Below are positions 13,382-14,682 of a stretch of 14,682 nucleotides of DNA, piece after piece. Origin of the DNA: Loktanella sp. UBA3435 (GTDB lineage: Bacteria; Pseudomonadota; Alphaproteobacteria; Rhodobacterales; Rhodobacteraceae); the NCBI GenBank assembly GCA_002378665.1, contig DFSO01000011.1:576-15257 (forward strand), in the 5' to 3' direction. How positions within the stretch are numbered: the stretch's first letter is position 1; each line of letters starts with the position of its first letter. A program made the translations under genes and the position numbers. The notes beneath the pieces were generated by a model that worked only from the letters and a program-made list of their open reading frames with translations, was not told the origin of the DNA and did no database searches.

Positions 13382-14566
13382 ATGAAAAAACTACTAATGG
13401 CGACATCCGCTGTAGCGATGATGTCCACAGCTGCATTTGCAGAAGACGTAAAAATCGGCGTGATCTTGGGCTTCACTGGTCCACTTGAATCCATCACTCC
13501 AGCAATGGGCGCAGGCGCTGAGCTTGCGATGAAAGAAGTCTCCGAGTCCGGTAAGCTTCTTGATGGCTCAACAGTCACGTCTGTGCGTGCAGACAGCACA
13601 TGTATTGATGCGGGCGCTGCAACAACAGCTGCTGAGCGTCTTGTGACTGCTGACAAAGTTAACGCCATCATGGGTGCTGACTGTTCCGGCGTGACTGGTG
13701 CGATCCTTGCAAACGTCGCCTTGGCAAACGGTGTTGTGATGATTTCCCCATCCGCAACTTCGCCAGGCCTGTCCACAGCCGAAGACAACGGTTTGTTTTT
13801 CCGCACAGCACCATCTGACGCGCGTCAGGGTGTGATCATGACAGAAATTCTGCATGACAAGGGCGTGAAGTCCGTTGCTTTGACATATACAAACAACGAC
13901 TACGGCAAAGGTTTGGCTGATGCGTTCCAAGCTGCGTTTGAAGCAGATGGCGGCACTGTCACGATCACTGCAGCGCACGAAGACGGCAAAGCAGACTACT
14001 CCGCTGAAGTTGGTGCGCTTGCATCCGCTGGTGGCGAAGTTCTCGTTGTTGCTGGCTACGTTGACCAAGGTGGTTCCGGCATCATTCGTTCCGCAATCGA
14101 CACAGGCGCGTTTGACACATTCTATGTTCCAGACGGCATGGTAGGTGAAAAGCTGAACGAAAACTTCGGTGGCGAAATCGACGGTTCTTACGGCGCATAC
14201 CCAGGCACAGACAATGCAGGCTCCGGCATGTATGTTGAGCTAGCTGCTGCTGCTGGCTTTGACGGCACTGGCGCGTTCTCACCAGAGAGCTACGACGCTG
14301 CTGCGTTAATCATGCTTGCAATGCAGGCTGCTGGATCTTCTGCTTCTGCTGACTTCAAAGACAAAGTCATGGACGTAGCAAACGCACCAGGCGAACAGAT
14401 TTTCCCAGGTGAATTGGCAAAAGGCCTTGAGATTTTGGCTGCTGGCGGCGACATCGACTATGTTGGTGCATCCGCAGTTGAGCTGATCGGACCGGGTGAA
14501 TCTGCTGGTAACTATCAGGAAATTCTCTTTGCTGATGGCGTTTACTCAACAGTTGGCTACCGTTAA
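13382..14566 (+). CDS. Branched-chain amino acid-type ABC transporter substrate-binding protein
   Basis: Periplasmic type I binding protein of the LivK/LivJ family (Peripla_BP_6). The 394 residues begin with a clear signal peptide: MKKLL, a hydrophobic core, and cleavage after AAFA at residue 20. The mature start EDVKIGVILGFTGPLESI is typical of the family, as are GADCSGVTGAIL, MISPSATSPGLS and LTYTNNDYGKGLADAF. C74 and C101 could form a disulfide, as in LivJ. The ligand cannot be named: branched-chain or other amino acids, amides or small organic compounds are all known for the family. Codon choice (GCA, GCT, TCC, AAC rich) differs from neighbouring genes and fits very high expression. A strong ribosome-binding site precedes it, and a long hairpin separates it from the ABC ATPase gene. 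Confidence 0.93.
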   Translation: MKKLLMATSAVAMMSTAAFAEDVKIGVILGFTGPLESITPAMGAGAELAMKEVSESGKLLDGSTVTSVRADSTCIDAGAATTAAERLVTADKVNAIMGADCSGVTGAILANVALANGVVMISPSATSPGLSTAEDNGLFFRTAPSDARQGVIMTEILHDKGVKSVALTYTNNDYGKGLADAFQAAFEADGGTVTITAAHEDGKADYSAEVGALASAGGEVLVVAGYVDQGGSGIIRSAIDTGAFDTFYVPDGMVGEKLNENFGGEIDGSYGAYPGTDNAGSGMYVELAAAAGFDGTGAFSPESYDAAALIMLAMQAAGSSASADFKDKVMDVANAPGEQIFPGELAKGLEILAAGGDIDYVGASAVELIGPGESAGNYQEILFADGVYSTVGYR

Positions 14567-14580
14567 GCTTTAGCGAAATC

Positions 14581-14613
14581 GAAATGGCGCGGGGGCAATC
14601 CCTGCGCCATTTC
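14581..14613 (+). terminator. Strong hairpin between the binding-protein and ATPase genes
   Basis: GAAATGGCGCGGGG (14581-14594) pairs with CCCTGCGCCATTTC (14600-14613), 14 base pairs with one G-T, around a 5-base loop. It starts 14 bases after the stop codon. No proper T-run follows, so it looks more like an mRNA-stabilising or partly terminating element that keeps the binding protein in excess of the membrane components. Confidence 0.65.
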
Positions 14614-14653
14614 ATTATGATACGACACGTCCAATACGTGCGGGGGATACTAC

Positions 14654-14682
14654 ATGATCGTCGTTGAGAACTTAGTGAAGAC
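14654..14682 (+). CDS. Start of an ABC transporter ATP-binding protein (LivG/LivF type, 3' end outside window)
   Basis: Only nine full codons are visible, reading MIVVENLVK, the usual opening strand of an ABC ATPase before the Walker A region. A GGGGGAT-like ribosome-binding site (14642-14648) lies just upstream. Position after a LivK-type binding protein in the same direction supports a LivG- or LivF-like ATPase of the same importer. A small inverted repeat, CACGT and ACGTG (14626-14640), precedes the ribosome-binding site. Confidence 0.65.

Noticed and set aside
13568..14068. 166-codon minus-strand frame opposite the binding-protein gene
   Set aside because: Antisense of a gene with strong codon bias, which easily leaves the reverse frame open; the Cys- and Val-rich product is not protein-like.
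1..14682. Hidden mobile element, CRISPR array, toxin-antitoxin or defence system
   Set aside because: All coding space is filled by recognisable core genes with short intergenic gaps. No repeat array, transposase, integrase or target-site duplication was seen.

Overview
The window looks like chromosomal DNA of a marine alphaproteobacterium, most likely Rhodobacterales (Roseobacter group). I infer this from the gene set and protein style: class II DAHP synthase, a PAS_5/DUF1457-type PAS protein, PstA and PstC with long N-terminal extensions, a GlxA-family regulator next to a branched-chain-type ABC transporter, and CtrA-like TTAA-N7-TTAA boxes. GC content is moderate. I saw no tRNA, rRNA, insertion sequence, phage gene or CRISPR array, and no stretch above 300 bases lacks a gene.

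Layout. Positions 1-689 (minus): a fumarylacetoacetate/fumarylpyruvate hydrolase-family gene whose last codons lie outside the window. Positions 806-7759 (minus), in transcription order: phoR, pstS, pstC, pstA, pstB, phoU, phoB, a complete phosphate-starvation sensing and uptake cluster. It has tandem Pho boxes in front of pstS, a hairpin between pstS and pstC, and a terminator after phoB. Positions 7807-9855 (minus): yicC, gmk and a gamma-carbonic-anhydrase-like gene, tightly packed and running towards phoR. Positions 10044-10664 (plus): a single-domain PAS protein, divergent from yicC. The shared promoter region carries two TTAA-N7-TTAA boxes, as expected for CtrA. Positions 10669-12039 (minus): class II DAHP synthase, convergent with the PAS gene. 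Positions 12244-13245 (plus): GlxA/AraC regulator, divergent from the DAHP synthase. Positions 13382 to the end (plus): a branched-chain-amino-acid-type periplasmic binding protein, a strong intercistronic hairpin, and the first codons of an ABC ATPase.

How the genes work together. PstS captures phosphate in the periplasm, PstC and PstA form the channel and PstB drives it. PhoU is expected to link transporter state to the PhoR kinase, and phosphorylated PhoB would act on the Pho boxes in front of pstS, closing the loop. YicC and Gmk are housekeeping functions in RNA turnover and nucleotide metabolism. The DAHP synthase starts the shikimate pathway. The GlxA regulator probably senses a metabolite tied to its neighbouring transporter, but the ligand cannot be read from the sequence.

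Most of the window is ordinary core genome. The least expected features are regulatory: the paired CtrA-like boxes in front of a MopJ-like single-domain PAS gene, a 5' leader hairpin before pstS with a TTG start, and strong hairpins just after both binding-protein genes.
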